This document shows positions 1 to 5,232 of a stretch of 5,812 nucleotides of DNA, in pieces. The DNA comes from DATBFX01 sp036558305 (lineage in GTDB: Bacteria; Chloroflexota; Chloroflexia; Thermomicrobiales; UBA6265): NCBI GenBank assembly GCA_036558305.1, contig DATBFX010000124.1, positions 1-5,812 on the forward strand. The letters run 5' to 3'. A program made the position numbers and the translations under genes. The first letter of the stretch is position 1; each line of letters opens with the position of its first letter. Under the pieces are notes generated by a model that searched no databases, had not been told where the DNA came from, and saw only the letters and a program-made list of their open reading frames with translations.

Positions 1-140
1 TGTTCCTGGTGATGGGGGCGATCGCGGTGGTCGTCTTCGAGCGGGTCGGGCTGGCGGTCTTGCGCCGGGCCTGGTTCAACCTCGACCGGATCTGGGCGGG
101 AGCGCTGATCGTGGCGGGGGTCGTGACGTTCGTGGTCTGA
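1..140 (+). CDS. C-terminal end of an integral membrane protein (5' end outside window)
   Basis: A plus-strand frame is open from the window edge (first full codon at base 3) and ends with TGA at 138-140, giving 45 residues. Two hydrophobic stretches (starting FLVMGAIAVVVF, and WAGALIVAGVVTFVV at the end) flank a short basic/polar link with RRAWFNLDRI. That is the look of the last two membrane helices of a polytopic inner-membrane protein, with the C-terminus right at the end of the last helix. The Trp-Phe-Asn-Leu-Asp motif before a final helix reminds me of UreH/TauE/nickel-permease-like membrane proteins, but 45 residues are too few to name a family. It converges on the ABC permease gene, with 122 bases between the two stops. 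Confidence 0.6.
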   Translation, partial: FLVMGAIAVVVFERVGLAVLRRAWFNLDRIWAGALIVAGVVTFVV

Positions 141-231
141 CCCCTCCTCTGGCAAGTGGTGCGCCATCGCGAGCTGCCGGAACATCGTACCCCGCGACGG
201 CCCCAAGCGGATCACAAGACATCCGACTCCA

Positions 232-259
232 GGGTCCGCCAGTCGCAAGGCCGGGACCC
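232..259 (-). terminator. Possible terminator hairpin after the ABC permease gene
   Basis: Arms GGGTCC (232-237) and GGACCC (254-259) pair fully. Inside them GCC (238-240) pairs with GGC (249-251), leaving an 8-base loop and a 2-base bulge, for a 9-bp GC-rich stem. It begins 3 bases beyond the permease stop codon and sits between two convergent genes, where a bidirectional terminator is expected. No T-tract follows on either strand, so this is a structure-based call only. The rest of the 141-262 interval shows nothing else. Confidence 0.4.
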
Positions 260-262
260 GTG

Positions 263-1849
263 CTACGCGCCGGAGAGATCGCGGGAGCGGAACCAGGCGA
301 GCGCCCCGAGGGCGGCGGCAACGCCGATCGCGACCATGACGACGGCCGGACCGGCGCGAAACGGCGCCGCGGGGACGAGTCCGATCTGGTGGAAGGGTGA
401 AAGACCGAGCAGCCAGGACGGGACGCCGAGCAGGGCCCCGACGAGCTCCCAGACGAATGTGAGACCGATGAGCGCGTAGGCGACGCCGACGCCGGCGCGC
501 GGCGCGGCGGCGACGAGGAGGGCGCCGATCCCGAGGAACAGCACGCTCGCGGGGAGGCAGTTGAGACCGGCTTCGATCAGGCGGGGAAACGAGACGTCGG
601 CGCCCACGGCGGTCGCGCCGAGCGCCGCGCCGAGACCGGCGCCGATCCCGAGCAGCGTCGCCCCGGCCACCGCCAAGCCGAGGCGACCGGCCAGCCAACC
701 GATGCGGCCCACGGGCAGGGCAAAGAGCGTTTCCAGCCTCCCCGACGCTTCCTCGGCCCGGGCGGCCGCGAGTTGGCTGCAGCAGAAGAGGGAAATCGCG
801 AGGACGAAGAAGAGGAAATAGAGTCCGAGGACGCCGGTGGGGGTCAGGACGTCCGCGCCAAACTTCTCCAACTGCTCCGTCAAGTTCTGCGACAGGTTGG
901 CGGACGTGAAACTCTTCGAGATGGTACCCAGAACGAAGGCGAACCCGCAGACGCCCACACTCCAGATCAGCAGACCGAGACTCTCGGCACGCACGGCGAA
1001 CGAGACCGGCGAGCCGAGCAGGAGCAGGCGCGGTCGCTCCCTCGTCTCGTGGGAGGTGAAGAGGGCGAGGCCGACGTCGCGCCGGCGGTCGAGGACCAGG
1101 GCGAGCCCAAGCAGGGCGACGGTGGTGACGGCCGGCAGTACCAGGACGACCGGCCGGGGATCCGCGAACGGGCGCATCTCCTCCGCCCAACCGAGCGGCG
1201 TCAGCCAGTGCAGCCCCTGGTGGCCGGCGGTGTCGGCGACGACGCGCACGACGAAGTCGAGACCGAGGAGGATACCGGCCAGTTCGAGCGCGCCGCGCCC
1301 CGTCGCGACGAGTTGACTCGCCATCGCCCCGGCGCCGGCATAGACGGCGCCGGCGGAGACGATGGCCAGGGCGAGGAAGGCCGACCCGGTCGCCGGCAAC
1401 CCGCCGGCCACCAACCCGATCAGGAGCGCCAACCACAGCGCGGCGACGGTGCCGCCGATCGCCACCGCCCGCGCCAGGAAGACGGTCGTCCGCGTCACGA
1501 CGCCGACGAGGACGAGTTCGTGCCGGCCGGCCTCCTCCTCACCGCGGAAGGCGCGCACCGCCGACCAGAGACCGAAGAACGCGGCGACGACCGCCGACAC
1601 GCCGCCGACGCGCCAGCCCACGTAACCGCCGACCGTCGTCAGGTCGTGCGGGACACCGTAGAAGAGTTTCAGGGCGGGGTTGTTGCCGAAGCTCCGGGCG
1701 AAACTCTGCCGATCGGCGACCGTCGGGAATGCTCGCTTGTAGCCGGCGGCGTTGGCGACCGCGTAGAAGACGAAGAAGAGCGCAAAGCTCAGCGTGCGGA
1801 CGCGCGCGTCGGCGAACGTGCGCCGCACGAGCGTCCTAGCCTGCCGCAT
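263..1849 (-). CDS. ABC transporter permease, polyketide-antibiotic exporter type (COG3559-like)
   Basis: A 528-residue polytopic inner-membrane protein, the membrane half of a drug-type ABC exporter whose ATPase is encoded immediately upstream. It has about twelve hydrophobic segments in two homologous halves. A cytoplasmic motif EEEAGRHELVL (104-114) in the first half recurs as EEASGRLETLF (366-376) in the second. A W-LTPLGW stretch (215-221) matches GLSPFHQIG (482-490), and each half ends in an Arg-rich R-RD motif (256-258, 521-524). The length of about 530 residues is usual for this family, in which one chain does the work of two six-helix permeases. The start is ATG at 1849, inside the last codons of the ATPase gene (14-base overlap), implying translational coupling. 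The substrate cannot be read from sequence; the family name comes from tetronasin-type exporters. Confidence 0.9.
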   Translation of the reverse strand: MRQARTLVRRTFADARVRTLSFALFFVFYAVANAAGYKRAFPTVADRQSFARSFGNNPALKLFYGVPHDLTTVGGYVGWRVGGVSAVVAAFFGLWSAVRAFRGEEEAGRHELVLVGVVTRTTVFLARAVAIGGTVAALWLALLIGLVAGGLPATGSAFLALAIVSAGAVYAGAGAMASQLVATGRGALELAGILLGLDFVVRVVADTAGHQGLHWLTPLGWAEEMRPFADPRPVVLVLPAVTTVALLGLALVLDRRRDVGLALFTSHETRERPRLLLLGSPVSFAVRAESLGLLIWSVGVCGFAFVLGTISKSFTSANLSQNLTEQLEKFGADVLTPTGVLGLYFLFFVLAISLFCCSQLAAARAEEASGRLETLFALPVGRIGWLAGRLGLAVAGATLLGIGAGLGAALGATAVGADVSFPRLIEAGLNCLPASVLFLGIGALLVAAAPRAGVGVAYALIGLTFVWELVGALLGVPSWLLGLSPFHQIGLVPAAPFRAGPAVVMVAIGVAAALGALAWFRSRDLSGA

Positions 1850-2741
1850 CGTCCGCCGCTCCGTAGTAGCGCAGGAAGATCTCTTCGAGCGAGGGTTCGC
1901 GACTCGTCAGCGTCACGACCGGCTTGTCCGCCAGCGCCGCGAGCAGCGGGGCGACACTCCCCGCGACGTGGAAGCGGAGCGCGTTTGGACCGGCGGGTTC
2001 GACCGTGAACCCGTCGGGCGGGGGCAACGCCGGGGCCGGACCGGCGAAGGTCACCTCGAGAGTCTGCGTGCTGAGGTGCCGCAGGTCGGCGATCGTTCCC
2101 TCGTCGACGAGCCGTCCCTGGCGGAGGATGCCGATGCGGTCGCAGAGCGCCTCGACCTCGCTGAGGATGTGCGACGAGAGGAAGACGGCCTGACCGCGCG
2201 CCTTGCCCTCGCGCACCGACTCGCGGAAGGCGATTTCCATCAGCGGGTCGAGACCGCTGGTCGGTTCGTCCAGCACCAGAAGGTCGGCGCGCGTCGCCAG
2301 CGCCGCGATCAATTGCACCTTCTGGCGGTTGCCTTTCGACAGGGCGCGGATCTTTTTGCCGGTGTCGAGTTGGAAGCGCTCGACCAGCAACTGCCGGTAG
2401 GCGACGTCGACCGACCCGTGCAGGCGACCGAGGAATTCGAGCGTCTCGGCGGCCGTGAGCTGCGGCCACAACGACGGCTCGCCGGCGACGTAGGCGACGC
2501 GGCGGTGCGCCGCCACCGGGTCGTGCCAGGCATCGACGCCGAAGATGGTCGCGCTGCCGGCACTCGGCCGGTGCAGACCGAGGACCATCCGGATCGTCGT
2601 CGTCTTGCCGGCGCCGTTCGGACCCAGGAAACCGTAAACCTCGCCCGGTTCCACCCGAAGGTCGAGACGATCGACCGCCAGCGTCGGACCGTACCGCTTG
2701 GTCAGGCCGAGGATGCGGATCGGGTTGCTCTCCGGGTCCAC
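1836..2741 (-). CDS. ABC transporter ATP-binding protein of drug/antibiotic exporter
   Basis: A 301-residue cytoplasmic nucleotide-binding subunit that would power the permease encoded just downstream. In order it shows Walker A GPNGAGKT (40-47), a Q-loop region with Glu88 in AGEPSLW, the signature LSKGNRQK (134-141), Walker B LLVLDEPT (154-161) with catalytic Glu159, D-loop GLDP (163-166) and the switch His191 in LSSHILSE. After about residue 215 follows a C-terminal extension of the type in exporter ATPases, ending SLEEIFLRYYG. The frame stays open upstream to 3101, but homology starts only at about residue 8. The GTG at 2741 is preceded by GGGAGG with a 5-base gap, so I start there. The upstream part overlaps the neighbouring gene and looks non-coding. 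No regulator gene lies next to the pair and no clear promoter is visible in the 220 bases upstream. Confidence 0.92.
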   Translation of the reverse strand: MDPESNPIRILGLTKRYGPTLAVDRLDLRVEPGEVYGFLGPNGAGKTTTIRMVLGLHRPSAGSATIFGVDAWHDPVAAHRRVAYVAGEPSLWPQLTAAETLEFLGRLHGSVDVAYRQLLVERFQLDTGKKIRALSKGNRQKVQLIAALATRADLLVLDEPTSGLDPLMEIAFRESVREGKARGQAVFLSSHILSEVEALCDRIGILRQGRLVDEGTIADLRHLSTQTLEVTFAGPAPALPPPDGFTVEPAGPNALRFHVAGSVAPLLAALADKPVVTLTSREPSLEEIFLRYYGAADDAAG

Positions 2742-2746
2742 CGATG

Positions 2747-2755
2747 CCTCCCTCT
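2747..2755 (-). promoter_or_regulatory. Ribosome binding site that fixes the ATPase start
   Basis: On the minus strand AGAGGGAGG ends 5 bases before the GTG at 2741. It is the best Shine-Dalgarno match in the 220-base gap and decides the GTG start against the much longer open frame. Confidence 0.75.
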
Positions 2756-2849
2756 CCGCCGAGTCGAGGTGATCGAGACCGGCGCGTCCGCGGTCGATTG
2801 GCGTACAGTCGGCGCGGGTTTTGCCGCCCGCCGAGCGCACGACACGTCC

Positions 2850-2875
2850 GGTCGTCGGAAGGTTACCGACGAACC
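2850..2875 (-). terminator. Imperfect hairpin in the glycosylase-ATPase gap (terminator or operator)
   Basis: GGTCGTCGG (2850-2858) pairs with CCGACGAACC (2866-2875) with one bulged base and a 7-base loop, a 9-bp stem. It lies about 87 bases past the stop of the winged-helix gene and 109 bases before the ATPase start. There is no T-run after it. It could end the upstream transcript or be a regulator site for the exporter operon; neither is shown. The rest of the 2742-2961 gap holds GC-rich sequence with a short palindrome CCGTCGACGG (2882-2891) and a 6-bp hairpin (2893-2911). Confidence 0.25.
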
Positions 2876-2961
2876 TCTCGTCCGTCGACGGTCGGCGCTC
2901 CCGCGGCGCCGCTCTGTTCGTTGCGAACCACCGCCGCTGGCGCGCCGCGAGAAGCGGGTCG

Positions 2962-4083
2962 TTAGACGCTGCCGAATGCGAGCTCCCCACCGAGAAACGC
3001 CGCCAGTCGCTCCGCCTCGGCTTCGATCTGGGCGCGTGCCCATCTGGGCAACGTGCCGAAGGGTTCGATTTGGACGAGCAGGCGTCTGCCTTTCGGGGCA
3101 TGTCGCCAGACCCCGACCATGCGCCCGTTCACAAGCAACACCGACGAGAGCCAACCCTGGGGCCGGTAGACGCGCGCTTTGTGCTCCGGTTCCAGGAGCG
3201 CGGCAGCTCCGCGAGAGGCGCCGACCACCCAGGGATCGAACGCCGGGAGCAGCCGCGCGGTGTTGCGCGATTCGGCGGCGGCGATCGCCGGCACATCCCG
3301 CGCCAAGACCCAGGCGCGCTGACCCTCGACGTCGACTTCGGCCACCTCGTCGCCGAGTGCGGCAAGCATGCGTCGTCCGGGCGCGGGTCCGTACCCGCCC
3401 CACCAGAGCGCGAGGTCTTCGGGCGCGAGCGGTCCGTAGGCGCCGAGGAAGCGGCGAGTGATTTCGCGGAGCGCCTCCGCCGCGTCGGGCCTGTCGATGT
3501 TGTGACGCACCCATGTTGCGGGGGTCGTGAAGCGCACGTTGGTACCCGTATTGTCGGCGAAGCAGATCAAGCCGCGGAAGGAGGCCGCCTTCAGGTACGA
3601 GCCCCAACTGAAGCGCACCCACTCGGCATCGACCGGCGAACCCGTGTCCTCCTCGACCGCGCGCGCAAGTTCCTCGCGTGTCAGGAGGCGACCGGCGAGC
3701 GCGCGACCGACGGCGTCGGACAGCGCGTCGATCTCCGGGTGACTGGCGTTGCCGTACTTGGTCTGGGTCCCGAGCGCGGCGAGCCAGAGTCCCAACTCGG
3801 CCGCGGGGAGGAGGTGCAGGGTGCCGCGCATCGCCCAGAGTTTCACCAACGCGCGTTGCCGCCAGAGCGCATCGTGGAGCGCACCGCGTTCGAGCCCGTC
3901 GATCCGGGCCCAGAGACTCAACCCGGCCGAGGACATGAGCTGCGCGTGCAAACCGCAGATGTCGCCGACCACACGGAGGAGGTCGGACGACGCCGCCCGC
4001 GCAACGAGGTGATGCCGCCCTATCCGCCAGGCGCGGACCTGGTCCCAGGAGAGCGGATGCGCCGGGTCGGCCGCCGTCGTCAT
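2962..4083 (-). CDS. Winged-helix DNA-binding protein, AlkZ/YcaQ-like DNA glycosylase superfamily (HTH_42)
   Basis: A 373-residue protein of the HTH_42 (former DUF1006) family, whose characterised members AlkZ and YcaQ/AlkX are DNA glycosylases that unhook bulky alkyl lesions and interstrand crosslinks. Family marks are GLHAQLMSSA (44-53), LVKLWAMRGTLHLLPA (79-94), the second winged-helix segment around WVRFSWGSYLKAASFRGL (154-171), LWWGGYGP (225-232), LLPAFDPWVVG (277-287) and the late GRMVGVWRH (319-327). Length is normal for the family. In AlkZ the catalytic motif is QxQ; here the matching position reads His46-Ala-Gln48, so activity may differ or be absent. The start is ATG 4083, with GAGGAG 11 bases before it. 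It stands 67 bases after the antitoxin gene and may be read from the toxin-antitoxin promoter. A purely regulatory DNA-binding role is the alternative. Confidence 0.82.
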   Translation of the reverse strand: MTTAADPAHPLSWDQVRAWRIGRHHLVARAASSDLLRVVGDICGLHAQLMSSAGLSLWARIDGLERGALHDALWRQRALVKLWAMRGTLHLLPAAELGLWLAALGTQTKYGNASHPEIDALSDAVGRALAGRLLTREELARAVEEDTGSPVDAEWVRFSWGSYLKAASFRGLICFADNTGTNVRFTTPATWVRHNIDRPDAAEALREITRRFLGAYGPLAPEDLALWWGGYGPAPGRRMLAALGDEVAEVDVEGQRAWVLARDVPAIAAAESRNTARLLPAFDPWVVGASRGAAALLEPEHKARVYRPQGWLSSVLLVNGRMVGVWRHAPKGRRLLVQIEPFGTLPRWARAQIEAEAERLAAFLGGELAFGSV

Positions 4084-4099
4084 CGGACTTCGGTCTCCT

Positions 4100-4135
4100 C
4101 ACCCGACCCGCGTAAGCGGAAAAACGCGGCGGGTG
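4100..4135 (-). other. Strong hairpin between antitoxin and winged-helix genes
   Basis: Read on the plus strand, CACCCG (4100-4105) plus CCGCGT (4108-4113) pair fully with ACGCGG (4124-4129) plus CGGGTG (4130-4135). This is a 12-bp stem with a 2-base bulge and a 10-base loop. It starts 15 bases after the antitoxin stop. Its far base touches the GAGGAG ribosome binding site (4095-4100) of the next gene. No T-tract follows in the direction of transcription. It may be a terminator that isolates the toxin-antitoxin unit, or a leader structure limiting translation of the winged-helix gene. Confidence 0.5.
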
Positions 4136-4150
4136 GGGCGGTTGGTGTTG

Positions 4151-4489
4151 CTATCGGGTGGATTCGACACCCGCGCTGTCCCTGCCGCCGAGGAGTTCCA
4201 CCGTTTCGTCGGGAAACACCGCGCTGATTCTGAGTTCTCCTCCCATCCCTCGCACGACTTCGTTGAGCGTAGACAGATTCAGATCGTCCTGGTTTTCGAT
4301 GCGAGAGACTCTGGCTTGCGACACGTCGAGCGCCGACGCAAGTTGCGCTTGGGTAAGGTTGCGCGACTCGCGTAACTCGGTAAGCGCCGAGATCACGAGC
4401 ATCGCCGCCGTCTCGGCCTCGATCCGCGCGATCCGCTCGGGACTCTTGCGATCCTTTGTGGAAATCTCCCGCCACGGCCGAGTTGCCAT
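4151..4489 (-). CDS. higA: HigA-type antitoxin, XRE-family HTH
   Basis: A 112-residue antitoxin expected to bind and silence the toxin encoded just upstream and to repress their shared promoter. The N-terminal part MATRPWREI is typical of antitoxins paired with Gp49/RelE-like toxins. The XRE helix-turn-helix spans about residues 36-90: LTQAQLASAL (45-54) forms the first helices and SQARVSRIEN (57-66) the recognition helix. The tail GGELRISAVFPDE (83-95) is the usual ending beta-strand of this group. The start is ATG 4489, which shares its A with the toxin stop (TGATG); AAGGAG lies 7 bases upstream within the toxin gene. The frame remains open upstream to 4579, but that part overlaps the toxin and has no homology. 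The last ~12 residues are unconserved. The gene symbol reflects family and toxin-first gene order, not proven orthology. Confidence 0.88.
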   Translation of the reverse strand: MATRPWREISTKDRKSPERIARIEAETAAMLVISALTELRESRNLTQAQLASALDVSQARVSRIENQDDLNLSTLNEVVRGMGGELRISAVFPDETVELLGGRDSAGVESTR

Positions 4490-4842
4490 CAGATGACTCC
4501 TTCCTTCGCGAGTCTGGCGAGGTACGCATCGTAGAGTTCGTCGGCCACCGGGATCGCCTCCTCGTACCACTCCTTCCACCGCCCCGTCTTGTCCCCGCCG
4601 AGCAGAAGGACTGCGGTCCGGCGAGGATCGAAGGCGAAGAGAATGCGGAGGTTACCGCCACGCGGCCGAAGCTCTTTCATGTTCGCGTGCCGCGACGCAT
4701 GGAGGGTATCGACGAACGGCCGCCCGAGCGCCGGACCCTTCGCTTCGAGGGTACCGACCGCCGCGTCGACCGCATCCGACTGGTCAGATGAGAGGCCGTG
4801 GTACCAAGCCGCGAATTCGTCGGTTCCCACGATCTCCCACAT
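4489..4842 (-). CDS. higB: HigB-type toxin, Gp49/RelE superfamily
   Basis: A 117-residue toxin of the Gp49-like (DUF891, PF05973) branch of the RelE/ParE superfamily, whose characterised members are mRNA interferases acting on translating ribosomes. Marks are MWEIVGTDEF at the start, GRPFVDTLHASRHANMKELR (40-59), R66-ILFAFDPRR (66-75), and GGDKTGRWKEWY (82-93) with the usual Lys/Arg/Trp set; the C-terminus is an acidic/amphipathic helix. Length is normal. The start is ATG 4842: it matches family starts and sits 7 bases beyond a strong -10 box, so no ribosome binding site is possible or present. The toxin precedes the antitoxin (HigBA order) and their ends overlap by one base. It appears intact, with no frameshift. 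Confidence 0.9.
   Translation of the reverse strand: MWEIVGTDEFAAWYHGLSSDQSDAVDAAVGTLEAKGPALGRPFVDTLHASRHANMKELRPRGGNLRILFAFDPRRTAVLLLGGDKTGRWKEWYEEAIPVADELYDAYLARLAKEGVI
4497..4502 (-). promoter_or_regulatory. Antitoxin ribosome binding site inside the toxin gene
   Basis: AAGGAG on the minus strand lies 7 bases before the antitoxin ATG, within the last codons of the toxin gene. It contrasts with the toxin, which has no such site, and suggests that the antitoxin is translated more efficiently or independently. Confidence 0.7.
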
Positions 4843-4848
4843 GGACGA

Positions 4849-4876
4849 ATTATGATAGATCTGTTGTACCTGTCAA
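4849..4876 (-). promoter_or_regulatory. Sigma70-type promoter of the toxin-antitoxin operon, leaderless
   Basis: On the minus strand a perfect -35 TTGACA (4876-4871) is followed by a 16-base spacer and -10 CATAAT (4854-4849, 5 of 6 consensus). Only 6 bases separate the -10 box from the toxin ATG, so the usual start point (about 7 bases on) coincides with the A of the ATG. It is an AT-rich island in a GC-rich region. The antitoxin-toxin complex would be expected to bind here, but I see no clear operator palindrome. Confidence 0.8.
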
Positions 4877-4916
4877 GTGGCAGATGCTTGCGCGGGCGGG
4901 GGTGTCCTTCCCGTTC

Positions 4917-4946
4917 GTTCACATAGGTTCACCCAATTTTGTCACC
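4917..4946. repeat. Short tandem GTTCAC-type repeats upstream of the toxin promoter
   Basis: GTTCAC occurs at 4917-4922 and 4927-4932 (10 bases apart, one helical turn), with a weaker copy GTCACC at 4941-4946 on the same strand. They lie 41-70 bases upstream of the -35 box in a locally AT-rich patch. They may be a protein-binding array or chance; six-base units are weak evidence. In the remaining part of 4947-4984 I see nothing. Confidence 0.25.
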
Positions 4947-4984
4947 TTTTCGCTTGCTCGATGCGCTCGTTAAGCAGGCGCCGC

Positions 4985-5131
4985 TCACCGACCGGGAACC
5001 GGGGCGCCGGACTCGTCCGCTTGCACGGCGTCGTCCGCCTCGCTTGCCGAGCCGAGCATCCGATGGGCCACCGCCCGCGGGTGGTTGCAATTGGTCTCGC
5101 ATCGTTCTGCCAGCCAATCGTGCTCGGACAT
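4985..5131 (-). pseudogene. N-terminal remnant of an ECF sigma factor gene (SigJ/ECF41-like)
   Basis: A 48-codon frame from ATG 5131 to TGA 4985-4987. Residues 1-37 match the start of SigJ/ECF41-type RNA polymerase sigma factors very well: MSEHDWLAER (1-10), then RAVAHRMLGS (19-28) and SEADDAVQ (30-37), which cover the beginning of sigma region 2. After Gln37 the expected EAWLRL continuation is missing and the frame runs through unrelated residues to a stop. Regions 2.3-4 and any SnoaL-like C-terminal domain are absent and I do not find them in other frames nearby. Cys11, Asn14, Cys15 and Asn16 fall in the poorly conserved stretch. Without its DNA-binding regions the product cannot act as a sigma factor. 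I infer a gene cut short by deletion or insertion near 5020. The homology is from memory of the family, not a search. Confidence 0.75.
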
Positions 5132-5132
5132 C

Positions 5133-5159
5133 GGTCACACGCCCTCGTCGCCATCCGTC
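5133..5159 (+). promoter_or_regulatory. Candidate ECF41-type promoter for the VOC gene
   Basis: GGTCACA (5133-5139), 16 bases, then CGTC (5156-5159). The published ECF41 promoter consensus, as I recall it, is TGTCACA at -35 and CGTC at -10, so this is 6 of 7 plus 4 of 4. It points toward the VOC gene and would give a leader of about 65 bases. The spacer length of the reference motif should be verified. Confidence 0.4.
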
Positions 5160-5167
5160 AGAGCAGT

Positions 5168-5194
5168 GACGAACGAATCCCGGTCGTCGTGACC
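5168..5194 (-). promoter_or_regulatory. Candidate ECF41-type promoter for the sigma-factor remnant
   Basis: On the minus strand GGTCACG (5194-5188), 16 bases, CGTC (5171-5168): 5 of 7 plus 4 of 4 against the recalled ECF41 consensus. It faces the sigma remnant, whose ATG lies 36 bases beyond the CGTC, and would be the autoregulatory promoter expected of such a gene. Part of a 7-bp hairpin (CCCGGTC 5179-5185 with GACCGGG 5191-5197) overlaps its -35 part. Confidence 0.35.
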
Positions 5195-5232
5195 GGGCAG
5201 GAAGCGTGCGAGAAAGGACGAGCAACCCGGCG

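Noticed and set aside
773..2008. Plus-strand open frame (411 codons) antisense to the permease
   Set aside because: Composition dominated by Arg, Glu, Asp and Gly, with no recognisable domain; opposite a clear membrane protein.
2742..3101. N-terminal extension of the ATPase frame
   Set aside because: Overlaps the end of the winged-helix gene, has no ABC homology, and the GTG at 2741 has a good ribosome binding site.
1794..3461. Long plus-strand open frame (555 codons) across the ABC ATPase and winged-helix genes
   Set aside because: Arg-rich, low-complexity translation without any motif, antisense to genes with clear family motifs; a GC-rich shadow frame.
2821..4227. Plus-strand open frame (468 codons) opposite the glycosylase-like gene
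   Set aside because: No motifs; the minus strand carries the conserved HTH_42 family blocks.
4864..4876. TTG...CAA partial dyad over the -35 box as antitoxin operator
   Set aside because: Only three base pairs match on each side; not distinguishable from chance.
5068..5084. CCACC/GGTGG hairpin
   Set aside because: Five-bp stem lying within the sigma-like coding remnant; explained by codon content.
5206..5232. GTG 5206 as the VOC start
   Set aside because: Would add nine residues not seen in the family, and I see no better ribosome binding site for it; kept as an alternative only.
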